From positions 1 through 64,000 of the forward strand of contig CAWBNC010000043.1 in NCBI GenBank assembly GCA_963789785.1: a DNA stretch of 64,000 nt, given 5' to 3'. Positions 29,534 to 38,530 of the stretch are shown here, in pieces. Each line of letters starts with the position of its first letter. Position 1 is the first letter of the stretch. The notes under the pieces are model-generated. The model was not told where the DNA came from. It did not search any database and worked only from the letters and a program-made list of their open reading frames with translations. The translations under genes were made by a program, and so were the position numbers. The stretch comes from JAEULH01 sp963789785. Lineage in GTDB: Bacteria > Pseudomonadota > Alphaproteobacteria > Rhodospirillales > Defluviicoccaceae.

Positions 29534-29895
29534 GCGAGCGGCGCGGCGACGATACGCTGGAGGGCGGCTGGGTTCTGCGCGGTGTCGACGACGCCGGGGG
29601 ATCGTTGCGGCTGGTCATCGGCGAGACGGAGCTGGCGAGGGCCTACCTCGGCCTGACCATCGGTCGCCATCCGGGGCTGTGCGAACGTACGCTCGCCGAA
29701 GAGAGCGTCTCGCGCCGCCACTTCCGCATCGGCGTCGCCGACGGCAAGCTGTTCGTCGAGGATCTCAACTCGCTCAACGGCACCAGCCTCGACAGCCGGG
29801 ACCTCGCTCCGTTCCAGCCGGTCCCCCTGGCGCCCGGGCAGGAGATCCGGGCCGGCCGGGTGAGCCTCGTCATCTCGCGCCTCGACGACCGCTGA
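29530..29895 (+). CDS. FHA domain protein (second)
   Basis: This intact 121-residue protein is a single FHA domain with every phosphothreonine-binding landmark: TIGRHPGL, SVSRRHFRI and DLNSLNGTSL. It begins by a 4-base overlap with the first vWA gene and ends 6 bases before the second. It probably couples kinase output to one or both vWA proteins. Confidence 0.88.
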   Translation: MSERRGDDTLEGGWVLRGVDDAGGSLRLVIGETELARAYLGLTIGRHPGLCERTLAEESVSRRHFRIGVADGKLFVEDLNSLNGTSLDSRDLAPFQPVPLAPGQEIRAGRVSLVISRLDDR

Positions 29896-29901
29896 GCCGT
29901 C

Positions 29902-30865
29902 ATGAGACGCGTGCGTCGCGAGCTGTCGATTTTCTCGATGTCGGCGCTGGACGTGCTGGCGACCGCGACCGGGGTCTTCGTGCTGCTGCTCGTGCTGGTC
30001 ATGCCGTACTATCGCAAGTCGTTCGACGCCAACGCCGAGATCGCGGCGCGGCGGGTGGCGACGGCGGAGACGAGGGCGAAGGTCGCCGCCCTGGATGCGG
30101 ACGCCGTTCGCCTCCGCGGCGAGGCCGAAGCCGCCCAGGCCGAGGCCGCGCGCCTGGATGCGGCCGCCGCGGCACTGGAGCGCCAAACGGCCCAGCGCCC
30201 GGCGCAACAGACAGCCGCGGCCGCTCCGCCCATACCGCGGCCCGGATCCGGCCGCCGGCGGCAATAGCCAGGTCGTCGACGCGATCGATCTGGTCTTCGC
30301 GATCGATACGACCGCGAGCATGGGGCCGGTGATCCGCGAGCTTGCCTCGTCAATGCGCAGCATCATCAGGATTCTCGAGAAGCTCGTCCCGTCGGTGCGG
30401 ATCGGCGTCGCCGCCTATTCCGATACCGATACCGGCCTGCCGCCGCTCGACGTGCTGCCTCTGACCGCGGCCCACCGCGACCTGCCGCGGATCATGGCTT
30501 TCGTCGATGCCCTGCACGAGTCGCCCGTCGGCAGCGAGACTTTGGACGAGGACGTCCACCTCGGGCTCGGCGCGGCGACGTCGATGGCCTTTCGCGCCGA
30601 TGCGGTGCAGAGCATCGTGCTGATCGGCGATGCCCAGGCCCATCCGGAGGACGTCGATGAGAGCCTCAATCGGGTTCGGTCGTTCGCCGCCGGCAGCGAC
30701 CGGCGCTCGGTTTCGGCTTTGTTCACGGCTACACCCTCGGCAATCCGCGATGGCCTGCGCGCGCAGCCCTACTTTGCCGCGGTGGCGCGGGCCGGCCATG
30801 GATCCTTCAGCGAATATGCCGGAAGCATGATTGCCGGAGTCCTGCTTTCGGTGCTTGTCGACTGA
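29902..30865 (+). CDS. Membrane-anchored vWA domain protein (second), frameshifted
   Basis: The N-terminus reads FSMSALDVLATATGVFVLLL, one helix that again has SALD at its cytoplasmic end, as in the first vWA protein. An Ala/Arg/Glu-rich coiled stalk (residues 45-100) follows, then a vWA domain with LVFAIDTTASMGPVI and SIVLIGDAQAHPEDVDES. One frameshift lies near 30240. About 320 residues. The two vWA proteins look like paralogues in order and motif spacing. It ends the operon; pfkA starts 104 bases later. Confidence 0.77.
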
Positions 30866-30969
30866 CGAGGAGGCGACGGCCGCGCGTCAGGGACTTACAG
30901 GCTTCAGCCGGGAGGTCCGACGTGCTATCAGGGCGGGCCGGCAGGGCGAGAGCGTAAGGATGGGGATTC

Positions 30970-32067
30970 ATGGGCCAGCTTAAGTTAAAGCACAACCGGA
31001 TCGGCGTGCTGACCAGCGGCGGCGACTGCGCCGGTCTCAACGCCGCAATCCGCGCCGTGACCTACCGCGCGATCAACGAGCATGGACTGACGGTCGTCGG
31101 GATTTACGAAGGAACGGCCGGGCTGCTCGAGCGACCGATGAAGTACGAGGAGCTGACGCTCAAGATTTTCACCGGCAACATCCTCCGCCTGGGCGGTACG
31201 ATCCTCGGCACCGTCAACAAGGGCGATCCTTTCGAGTACCCGATGTCCGACGGCACGACGAAGGACCGCTCCTCCGAGGTCATCGCCGGCTTTCGCGCCC
31301 TGAACCTCGACGCGCTGATCGGGATCGGCGGCGACGGCAGCATGCGGATCCTGAGCAGGCTGGCCGAGCAGGGCAGCATCCCGTTCATCGGCATTCCCAA
31401 GACCATCGACAACGACGTCGCCCACTCCGACTACTCGATCGGCTATCTCACCGCCGTCGACACCGCCGTCAACGCGCTCGACCGGCTGCAGCCGACCGCA
31501 GCCAGCCATCGCCGGGTGATGCTGCTCGAGGTCATGGGCCGCGACGTCGGCTGGATCGCCGTCGCTTCGGCGATCGCCGGCGGCGCCGACGTCGTGCTTA
31601 TTCCCGAAATCCCCATCGACATGGAAAGGGTCGGCGAAAAGCTGCGTAGTCTGTTCGCGCTCGGCCACAACCACTCGCTTGTCGTGTGCGCCGAAGGCAT
31701 CCGACTGTCATCGGGCGAGCCGGTGAGCCACGCCTTTGCCGACGGCCAGGTCCGCTATGGCGGCGTCGGCGCCGCCGTTGGCGAAAGCATCGCCAGGATG
31801 ACCGGCGCCGAGACCCGGGTGACCGTTCTGGGCCACGTCCAGCGCGGCGGCAGTCCCAATGCCTTCGACCGGATTCTCGCCTCTTCGCTGGGCGCGCGGG
31901 CCGTCGATCTCGTGTGCGAGGGCAAGACCGACCGCGTGGTGGTCTCGGAGCGCGGCAAGATCGTCGATGTCCCGCTCGATGAAGTTGCCGGACAGACCCG
32001 TGAGCTCAAGCTCGACGGCACCCTGATCACGACCGCGCGGCAGATGGGAATTTGTCTCGGCGACTAG
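30970..32067 (+). CDS. pfkA: 6-phosphofructokinase
   Basis: This 365-residue enzyme has GVLTSGGDCAGLNAAIRAV, the nucleotide motif IGIGGDGSM, and the active-site PKTIDNDV. Gly in GGDGS favours ATP as phosphate donor over pyrophosphate, although the Lys in PKTIDND is shared with the PPi-type clade. It commits fructose 6-phosphate to glycolysis. It is intact and stands alone between the kinase/vWA operon and nhaA. Confidence 0.92.
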   Translation: MGQLKLKHNRIGVLTSGGDCAGLNAAIRAVTYRAINEHGLTVVGIYEGTAGLLERPMKYEELTLKIFTGNILRLGGTILGTVNKGDPFEYPMSDGTTKDRSSEVIAGFRALNLDALIGIGGDGSMRILSRLAEQGSIPFIGIPKTIDNDVAHSDYSIGYLTAVDTAVNALDRLQPTAASHRRVMLLEVMGRDVGWIAVASAIAGGADVVLIPEIPIDMERVGEKLRSLFALGHNHSLVVCAEGIRLSSGEPVSHAFADGQVRYGGVGAAVGESIARMTGAETRVTVLGHVQRGGSPNAFDRILASSLGARAVDLVCEGKTDRVVVSERGKIVDVPLDEVAGQTRELKLDGTLITTARQMGICLGD

Positions 32068-32187
32068 ATCGACCTGCGCCGCCCGCTCGGCCTTGAACAA
32101 AATGCTTAATCACCCTGTGATCCATCATCTTTCCGTCCTCGAACGAGCCGTTCAAAGACAGGGTGCTTCGAACCGCGAGGAGGCGAA

Positions 32188-33399
32188 ATGAATTCGGCCA
32201 AGCCGTCGGCGAAGTTCATTATGCCGCTATCCGCCGTCCGCGAGTTCTTCCGGATGGAGGCATCGGGGGGCATTCTGCTGGTCCTGGCCTCCGCCGTTGC
32301 TCTCATCGTCGCCAACTCGGGATGGCAGACGCACTACGAAGAGCTGCTCAAGACCTATGCCACCATCCGCATCGGCGATCTGGACATCCACAAGCCGCTG
32401 ATCCTGTGGATCAACGACGGCCTGATGGCGATTTTCTTTTTTCTCGTCGGCCTCGAGATCAAGCGCGAGCTGCTCGAAGGCGAGCTGTCGTCGCTGTCCC
32501 AGGCGGCGCTTCCGGCGATCGCGGCGGTCGGCGGCATGGTCGTGCCGGCCGCGATCTACGCCGGCATCAACTTCGCCCACCCCGAGTTGCTGAAGGGATG
32601 GGCCATTCCCGCCGCCACCGACATTGCCTTTGCGCTCGGCGTTCTCGGTCTGCTCGGGGACCGGGTTCCGGTTTCGATGAAGGTTTTGCTGACCGCGGTC
32701 GCAGTCTTCGACGATCTCGGCGCGATCGTCATCATCGCCCTCTTCTATACCGACCAGTTGTCGCTGATGGCGCTCGCCTGGGCCGCCGCCGCTCTCGTCG
32801 CCCTGTTCGTGCTAAACGTCGCAGGGGTTAAGAAAACCGCGCCCTACATTCTGCTCGGCATCATTCTTTGGGTCTGCGTGCTCAAATCCGGCGTGCACGC
32901 GACGCTGGCCGGGGTCGCGCTGGCGCTGGCGATCCCGATGAGCGGACGGGATCCCGATCAGCCGTCGCCGTTGAAAACGCTCGAGCACGGCATCCACCCG
33001 TGGGTCGCCTACGCGGTGCTGCCGATCTTCGCTTTCGCCAACGCCGGGGTGTCCTTCGCCGGCATTGGCTGGAAAAGCTTCATCGAGCCGGTCACGCTCG
33101 GGATCTCCGCGGGTTTGTTCATCGGCAAGCAGATCGGCATTTTCGGCATGATCTGGCTGACGGTCCGCGCGGGTCTCGCCCGTATGCCCGACCGGGCGAA
33201 CTGGCAGCAGGTCTACGGCATGTCGTTACTATGCGGCATTGGCTTCACGATGAGCCTGTTCATCGGCGGGCTGGCCTGGGAGCACGCGCATTTCGACGCG
33301 CCGGTCCGCCTCGGCGTCATCACCGGGTCGTTACTCTCGGCGGCGGCCGGCTCGCTGGTGCTGCTCATGGTGGCGCGTGCGAGGAACGCCGAGGACTGA
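32188..33399 (+). CDS. nhaA: Na+/H+ antiporter NhaA
   Basis: This 403-residue protein has about twelve hydrophobic segments and the NhaA signatures FFLVGLEIKRELLEGEL, ATDIAFALGVLGLLG and AVFDDLGAIVIIALFYT, whose paired Asp bind the ion. It exchanges two protons for one sodium in the inner membrane and serves salt and pH balance. A good site (GAGGAGG) precedes the ATG. It is intact. Confidence 0.95.
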   Translation: MNSAKPSAKFIMPLSAVREFFRMEASGGILLVLASAVALIVANSGWQTHYEELLKTYATIRIGDLDIHKPLILWINDGLMAIFFFLVGLEIKRELLEGELSSLSQAALPAIAAVGGMVVPAAIYAGINFAHPELLKGWAIPAATDIAFALGVLGLLGDRVPVSMKVLLTAVAVFDDLGAIVIIALFYTDQLSLMALAWAAAALVALFVLNVAGVKKTAPYILLGIILWVCVLKSGVHATLAGVALALAIPMSGRDPDQPSPLKTLEHGIHPWVAYAVLPIFAFANAGVSFAGIGWKSFIEPVTLGISAGLFIGKQIGIFGMIWLTVRAGLARMPDRANWQQVYGMSLLCGIGFTMSLFIGGLAWEHAHFDAPVRLGVITGSLLSAAAGSLVLLMVARARNAED

Positions 33400-33413
33400 G
33401 TGCTGAGTTGCTC

Positions 33414-33567
33414 CGGTGTGTCCTGTCGGTCGGAGCCTCGCTGAACCCGCCGGTCATCATGGACCGTCTGGGTCTCACCGGCAGAAACTTCGCCAGCTTC
33501 AGCCATGTCCAGACCACGGGCTTCAAGGGTCGCGTCCGGTTTGGCCCGGTCGAAATCAATCTTCATG
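33414..33567 (-). pseudogene. BrnT-like toxin remnant
   Basis: The minus strand reads MKIDFDRAKPDATLEARGLD, then MAEAGEV and TVHDDRR, the first half of a BrnT ribonuclease toxin. After DDRR the family's YGE motif and the rest are missing, and the frame runs into unrelated sequence and then nhaA on the other strand. No BrnA antitoxin follows. The remaining part of the 358-base gap (33568-33757) holds no gene I can support. Confidence 0.5.
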
Positions 33568-33757
33568 ATTATGTCACTACAAAAATATGGCAATGGATAA
33601 TGGCTTTCCCGTCGCGGGATGGATTGGCGTCGACCGCTTTGCGCAGACATTCATGCCTCGGCAAGCTCGGTGCGGCACAGCGTCCCGGTTGCGGTTGGAC
33701 CGCGATCGGGTAGAGTGGCGCCGGGGCCTGATCGGCGAAGTTATTTGAGGACGGCGC

Positions 33758-34306
33758 ATGCGTGATCCGATGCACTCCGGTCAAAGGGTTGCAAGCTCAC
33801 CGCCTGTCGCGGCCTTGCGCGCCGGGGCCTGCGCGATTGCGCTCGCGCTGCCGTTCGCCCTCTGGGGCTGCGAGCTTGGCCTGCACGAATACCAGCAGGC
33901 AACGGCGCCGGCCTGTCAGCCCTGGCGGACAGGCTGCCCGGCCGTTCTCGATTTTGCCGAAGCCGGTGCGATCAACCCGCCGCGCGCCGATATCGACCGC
34001 AGCGAAATCGTCGCCGCAGCGGCCAAAGCGCCGCACCGTCAATGCGACACCGTCAGCCTGGTCTGCCAGGGGCGCATCATCGGCGACGTCCTGCGCGACC
34101 AGTACATCATGGTCCTCGCCGGTAACCCGAATGCCTCCGCGACCGCGGCATCGAGCCAGCCTGCGCAGTTGGTTCCGGCTTCGCCGCCGCCGGCCATCGG
34201 TCCTGCAGGCGACGCCAAACCCGCAGCGAGCGGCCGGATTGTGCGAACGCAGGGATTCCGACCGGGAGAGGCTCCGCCGTCGGCCACGTCCATCCCCCTG
34301 CGCTAG
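33758..34306 (+). CDS. Hypothetical exported (lipo)protein
   Basis: This 182-residue protein has a hydrophobic signal segment (residues 19-36) ending LPFALWGCELG, where the Cys could be a lipid attachment site. The rest contains several Cys (ACQPWRTGCP, CDTVSLVCQG) and a Pro/Ala-rich tail. I do not recognise a family. It lies 16 bases before the lipoprotein hydrolase and may be in its operon. Confidence 0.6.
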   Translation: MRDPMHSGQRVASSPPVAALRAGACAIALALPFALWGCELGLHEYQQATAPACQPWRTGCPAVLDFAEAGAINPPRADIDRSEIVAAAAKAPHRQCDTVSLVCQGRIIGDVLRDQYIMVLAGNPNASATAASSQPAQLVPASPPPAIGPAGDAKPAASGRIVRTQGFRPGEAPPSATSIPLR

Positions 34307-34322
34307 TGTCGTCGGTCCGGGC

Positions 34323-35672
34323 ATGACGCGCATATTCAGGCGCTGGCATCGCCTGGCGCTGGCGGTGCTTGTCCTCCTGCTGGTTGCCGGCTGTCATCCG
34401 CCGCCGTCGCCGCCGGATCCAAGCCTGGCTCAGCCGCCGGAAGGGCCCTTCGAATATCCGTGGGCGGATCCGATTGTCGCCACGGTCGTCGGAACCCCGC
34501 CGGAGCTGCGCGCGGCGCTGCCGGAGAACGTCCCGGTCGAGGTTCACCTGCTGCAGGGTCTCCCTCACCGCGACGTTCCCCAGGCCTTCTTCTACCAGCG
34601 CGGCCTCGTCTACACCCTCAGCGCGCAGCCGGGGCCTGCGCCGCTCGTACTTCTCATCCCCGGCACGGGCGCCGGTCCAACGGCCCGCCTCGTCGATGTG
34701 CTGACCCGGATCTTCTATGCCGGCGGCTACCACGTCCTCGCCGTGCCGTCGCCGACCTTCCCGAATTTTGCTGTCACCGCGTCGACCACCGGCGTACCCG
34801 GCCGCGTCGAGCAGGATGCGCGCGATCTCCATCGTGCTCTGCGCCAGGCTCTGGCCGAGGTGCGCAGCCGCATCGCCATCAGCAACGACGACATCTCGCT
34901 CGTCGGCTACAGCCTTGGGGGCTGGCATGCGGCTTTCGTCGGCTGGCTCGACGAAACCGCGGCTGAGGAGCCGATCGGTTTCCGCCGCGTTCTTCTCATC
35001 AACCCCCCGGTTAACCTGTATTCGTCGTCGAAAGTCATCGACAGCTTCATCGACAAGATCCCCGGCGGCATATCCGGATTGCCGGTGTTTTTCGAGGAGG
35101 TGTTCAAGACGCTGTCGAGCCTCTACACGGCGTCGGCCGGTCCGTCGGACCTGACCGGCGACTACCTCTATCGGGCCTACCTGAAGCTGCGGCCGAGCCG
35201 CGAAGTCCTCGCCGCCCTGATCGGCCTCGTCTTCCGCCTGTCGTCGACGGACCTCACCTTCACCGCCGACGTCATGAGCAACCTCGGCACCCTCGTTCCG
35301 CCCAAGAAGGAGCTCAGGGTTTCGACCTCGCTGACGCCGTACTTGACCCGCGGCCTGCACTACGGCTTCACCGACTACCTGCGCAACCTGCTCTACCCCT
35401 ACTACAGGCAGACCGAACCGGACCTGACGGTCGAGCAGCTGGTCGCCGAGGCCGATCTGAAACGCATCGGCGGCTACCTGGCGGCGAACTCGAAGTACCG
35501 TCTGATCACGAACGCCGACGAGATCATCAATTCCCCGGCGGAGCTGGCATTTCTGGAGAAGACGTTTTCCGGCCGCGAGAAGATTTTTCCGCGCGGCGGG
35601 CATTGCGGCAATTTTCAGCATACCCATGTCGTCGCCGCCATGCTCGACGCCCTGGCCGAGGACCGGCCGTGA
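34323..35672 (+). CDS. Alpha/beta-hydrolase lipoprotein
   Basis: This 449-residue protein starts with a lipoprotein signal (LVLLLVAGCHPP). It has an alpha/beta-hydrolase fold with the strand LVLLIPGTGAGPTARL, the nucleophile elbow SLVGYSLGGWHAAF and a candidate catalytic His in FPRGGHCGNF near the C-terminus. It overlaps mlaA by 4 bases (GTGA), so the two products are made together. A role as a periplasmic phospholipase or esterase serving lipid asymmetry is inference from this pairing. Confidence 0.75.
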   Translation: MTRIFRRWHRLALAVLVLLLVAGCHPPPSPPDPSLAQPPEGPFEYPWADPIVATVVGTPPELRAALPENVPVEVHLLQGLPHRDVPQAFFYQRGLVYTLSAQPGPAPLVLLIPGTGAGPTARLVDVLTRIFYAGGYHVLAVPSPTFPNFAVTASTTGVPGRVEQDARDLHRALRQALAEVRSRIAISNDDISLVGYSLGGWHAAFVGWLDETAAEEPIGFRRVLLINPPVNLYSSSKVIDSFIDKIPGGISGLPVFFEEVFKTLSSLYTASAGPSDLTGDYLYRAYLKLRPSREVLAALIGLVFRLSSTDLTFTADVMSNLGTLVPPKKELRVSTSLTPYLTRGLHYGFTDYLRNLLYPYYRQTEPDLTVEQLVAEADLKRIGGYLAANSKYRLITNADEIINSPAELAFLEKTFSGREKIFPRGGHCGNFQHTHVVAAMLDALAEDRP

Positions 35673-36427
35673 GCCGGAGCAGCAGCGCCGGGCAGATGCT
35701 CGCCGTCGTTTCGATCATCGGCATGCTCGCGGGCTGCGCCACGCCGGTGCCTTTTCGCGAAGGCGATCCGCCGCTGCCGGAGCGGCCGCCGGCGGAGACG
35801 ATCGACGAGCTGATCACGGTCTACGACCCGATAGAAGGCTTCAACCGTCAGGTCTACGCCTTCAATTACGAGTTCGACCGCCTAGTCTTCTTGCCCGTCG
35901 TCGGCGTCTACGAGACCGTTCTGGCGCAGCCGCTGCGCGACCGCATCCACGATTTTCTCGGCAACCTGCGCGACATCGTCACCTTCGCCAACCTCGTCCT
36001 TCAGGCGCGCCCCGGACGCGCGTTGCAGACCGCGTTTCGTATCGGCGTCAATACCGGACTCGGCTTCTTCGGTATTGTCGACATGGCCTCGGCGGTGGGC
36101 ATGGCCCGCTACAGCGAGGACTTCGGCCAGACCCTCGGCTACTGGGGCGTGACGGACGGTCCTTACATCGTCCTGCCCGTTCTCGGTCCGGCAAACCTGC
36201 GCGATACGACCGGTTATGTCGTCGACAGCCTCGCGCTCGATCCGCTGGGCCTGCTGGCCAACTTGAAGACCGGCCTGGCGCCGTATGCCGAGGCGCGCAC
36301 CAGCGTCAACGCGGTGGACACCCGCGCCAACACGCCATTCCGCTACTACGGATCCGGCTCGCCGTTCGAGTACGACTACGTCCGCCTGCTCTACACCCGC
36401 AAGCGTGAACTCGACATCATCCGCTGA
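35669..36427 (+). CDS. mlaA: MlaA/VacJ-family lipoprotein
   Basis: This 252-residue protein has a lipobox (GMLAGCATP), then YDPIEGFNRQVYAFN, LGNLRDIVTFANLVLQ, NTGLGFFGIVDMA and GYWGVTDGPYIVLPVLGP, the conserved MlaA blocks. MlaA sits in the outer membrane and removes phospholipids from the outer leaflet. The GTG start overlaps the hydrolase stop. The other mla genes are not in the window. Confidence 0.92.
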   Translation: MSRSSSAGQMLAVVSIIGMLAGCATPVPFREGDPPLPERPPAETIDELITVYDPIEGFNRQVYAFNYEFDRLVFLPVVGVYETVLAQPLRDRIHDFLGNLRDIVTFANLVLQARPGRALQTAFRIGVNTGLGFFGIVDMASAVGMARYSEDFGQTLGYWGVTDGPYIVLPVLGPANLRDTTGYVVDSLALDPLGLLANLKTGLAPYAEARTSVNAVDTRANTPFRYYGSGSPFEYDYVRLLYTRKRELDIIR

Positions 36428-36431
36428 AGCT

Positions 36432-36448
36432 GGATTGCTTCGTCGGCT
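36432..36448. repeat. Partial second copy of the palindrome
   Basis: These 17 bases, GGATTGCTTCGTCGGCT, are the exact reverse complement of 24-40. They lie in the 21-base gap between the convergent mlaA and fabI2 genes. Only one arm is conserved; the following bases (TCAGCC) diverge from the first copy. Confidence 0.45.
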
Positions 36449-37286
36449 TCAGCCGCCCATGATGTTGTAGCCGCCGTCCATGTACAGGATTTCGCCGGTA
36501 ACGATTTTGGCGAAGTCGCAGGCGAGCGCCGCGGTGGCGTAGCCGACCTGTTGCGGCTCGACCAGCATGCGGGCTGGCGCGCGCTGTTTCGTCTCGTCGA
36601 GGAGTTCGTCGAAGCGGTCGATGCCCGACGCGGCGCGGGTCTTCACCGGACCCGGCGAGATGATGTTGACGCGGATCCCTTTCGGGCCGAGCTCCCAGGC
36701 CAGGTACTTGGCCGTCGTCTCCAGCGCCGCCTTGGCCGGGCCCATGATCCCGTAGTGGGGAATGACCTTCTCGCCGCCGAAATAGCTCATGGTGAAGATC
36801 GTGCCGCCTTCCTTCGCCATCAGCGGCTCCGCCAGCCTGGCCATCTGGATCAGCGAGTAGACCGAGATCTGCATGGTTTCGGCGAAGCCTGCGCCGGAGA
36901 CGTCGGTCACCCGACCGTGAAGATCCTCGCGCGGGGCATACGCGATCGAGTGGAGCAGCACATGGAGCTTGCCCCAGCTCCGCTCCACCTGCTCGAAGAC
37001 GGCTTCGAGCTGACCGGGCTCGCGCACGTCGCAGGGCAGATACAGCGCCTCGTCCACCCCCAGCGCCTGGGCGAGCTGGCCGGTGTAGCGCTTGGTCCTG
37101 TCGTTGAGGTAGGTGATCGACAGATCGGCGCCGAAAGCGCGAAGCGCTCGGGCGCAGCCATAGGCGATCGAAGTCCTTGTTGGCGATGCCGATGACCAGC
37201 GCCTTGCGGCCGGCCAGCGGCGAGGCCGGAAAGTCCAGCGGCTGCAGGGCCGGATCGGCGGGATCGATGGGCGGGGTCGGCATCAT
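36449..37286 (-). CDS. Second FabI-like enoyl reductase, one frameshift
   Basis: The protein starts LAGRKALVIGIANK, changes frame near 37165, and continues DSIAYGCARAL to YMDGGYNIMGG, with YGIMGPAKAALETTAKYL at the active site. Length is about 278 residues. It follows ackA on the same strand by 27 bases. FabI copies adjacent to ackA and maoC-pta are common in alphaproteobacteria, and their exact role (fatty acid, PHA or acetate metabolism) is not settled. fabI at 16301 is the other copy. Confidence 0.82.
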
Positions 37287-37313
37287 CGAAGGCTCCTTCT
37301 ACTCTTAGGCTGC

Positions 37314-38524
37314 TCACGGGCCAGGGACAGCGGCGAGGACGCTGCGGGTGTGGATCGCGATCATGCGCTCTTCGTCCGTTGGGATGACCCAGACCGATAC
37401 GGCGCTGTCGTCGGTCGAAAGCCGCTGTGCGTTGCTTCTGTTGGCCGCCGGATCCAGCTTGATCCCCATCCACGCGGCCTGCGCGCAGACACGGGCGCGG
37501 ATCTCGGCTGCGTGTTCGCCGATGCCGGCGGTGAAGACGAAGGCATCGAGGCCGCCGGCCGCTGTCGCCAGCGCGCCCAGATTTTTCGCGATCTGGTAGC
37601 AGAACAGATCGATTGCCTCGCCGGCGCGCGGGTCGTCGCTGGCGAGCAGATCGCGCATGTCGTTGCTGATCCCCGAGACGCCGAGGAGACCGGATTCCTT
37701 GTAGAGCAGCCGCTCGATCGCGTCCGCCGTGTAGCCACGCTCCTGCAGCAGGAAGAGGAGGACACCGGGATCGAGGGCGCCGGTGCGGGTGCCCATCGGC
37801 AGGCCGTCGACCGCGGTGAAGCCCATGGTCGAGTCGACGCTGCGGCCGTCCCGGATCGCGCACATGCTGGCGCCGTTGCCGAGGTGGGCGACCACGACCC
37901 GGCGCGCGTCCGGCACGACCTGCGGCAGCCTGCGGGCGATGTACTCGTAGGACAGGCCGTGGAAGCCGTAGCGGTGAATGCCGCTGTCGGTCAGCTCCCG
38001 GGGCAGGGCGAAGATCTCGGCCACAAGCGGCTTGTTGCGGTGGAACGCGGTGTCGAAGCAGGCGACCTGCGGCAGGCTGGGGTCGACCGCGCTGACGGCG
38101 CGAATGCCCGCCAGATTGTGCGGCTGGTGCAACGGCGCGAGCGGGACAAGTTCGGCCAGAGCGGCCACCACCGGCGCGTCGATGCGCACCGGCCGGTCAT
38201 AGTCGAGGCCGCCATGGACCACCCGGTGACCGGCGGCGACGATGTCGAGGTCGAGGCTGCTCTTGTCGAGCCAGCCGAGGATGAAATGGATCGCGCCGGC
38301 GTGATCGAGCGTCGAGCCGCGCGGCCATTCGTCGTGTTCGTCAATCGTCTCGGCCGGCGGCGTTCTTGACGACGAAATCCGGGATCGCTGCCGATGCCTT
38401 CGAGCTGCCCCTTGCAGACCAGCTGCCGGCTCGTCGCCGCCGATCCTATCGCCGCCGGCTCGGCGTAGGCGGCGAACTTGATGCTCGACGAGCCGGCGTT
38501 GATGACGAGGATGGCGGCCGTCAC
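37314..38524 (-). CDS. ackA: Acetate kinase, frameshifted
   Basis: The start AILVINAGSSSIKFAAYAE and the later GHRVVHGG, FDTAFH and HLGNGASMCAIRDGRSVDST are acetate kinase signatures. The enzyme interconverts acetate plus ATP and acetyl phosphate. Two indels near 38345-38390 disturb the DFVVKNAAG-ETIDEHDE region; the remainder is in one frame. Length is about 402 residues. It lies 6 bases after the maoC-pta gene and completes the Pta-AckA pathway. Confidence 0.9.
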
Positions 38525-38530
38525 GATTCG

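Noticed and set aside
24495..30865. A Zorya defence system
   Set aside because: A MotA-like protein is present, but there is no ZorB with a peptidoglycan-binding domain, no ZorC and no helicase or nuclease.
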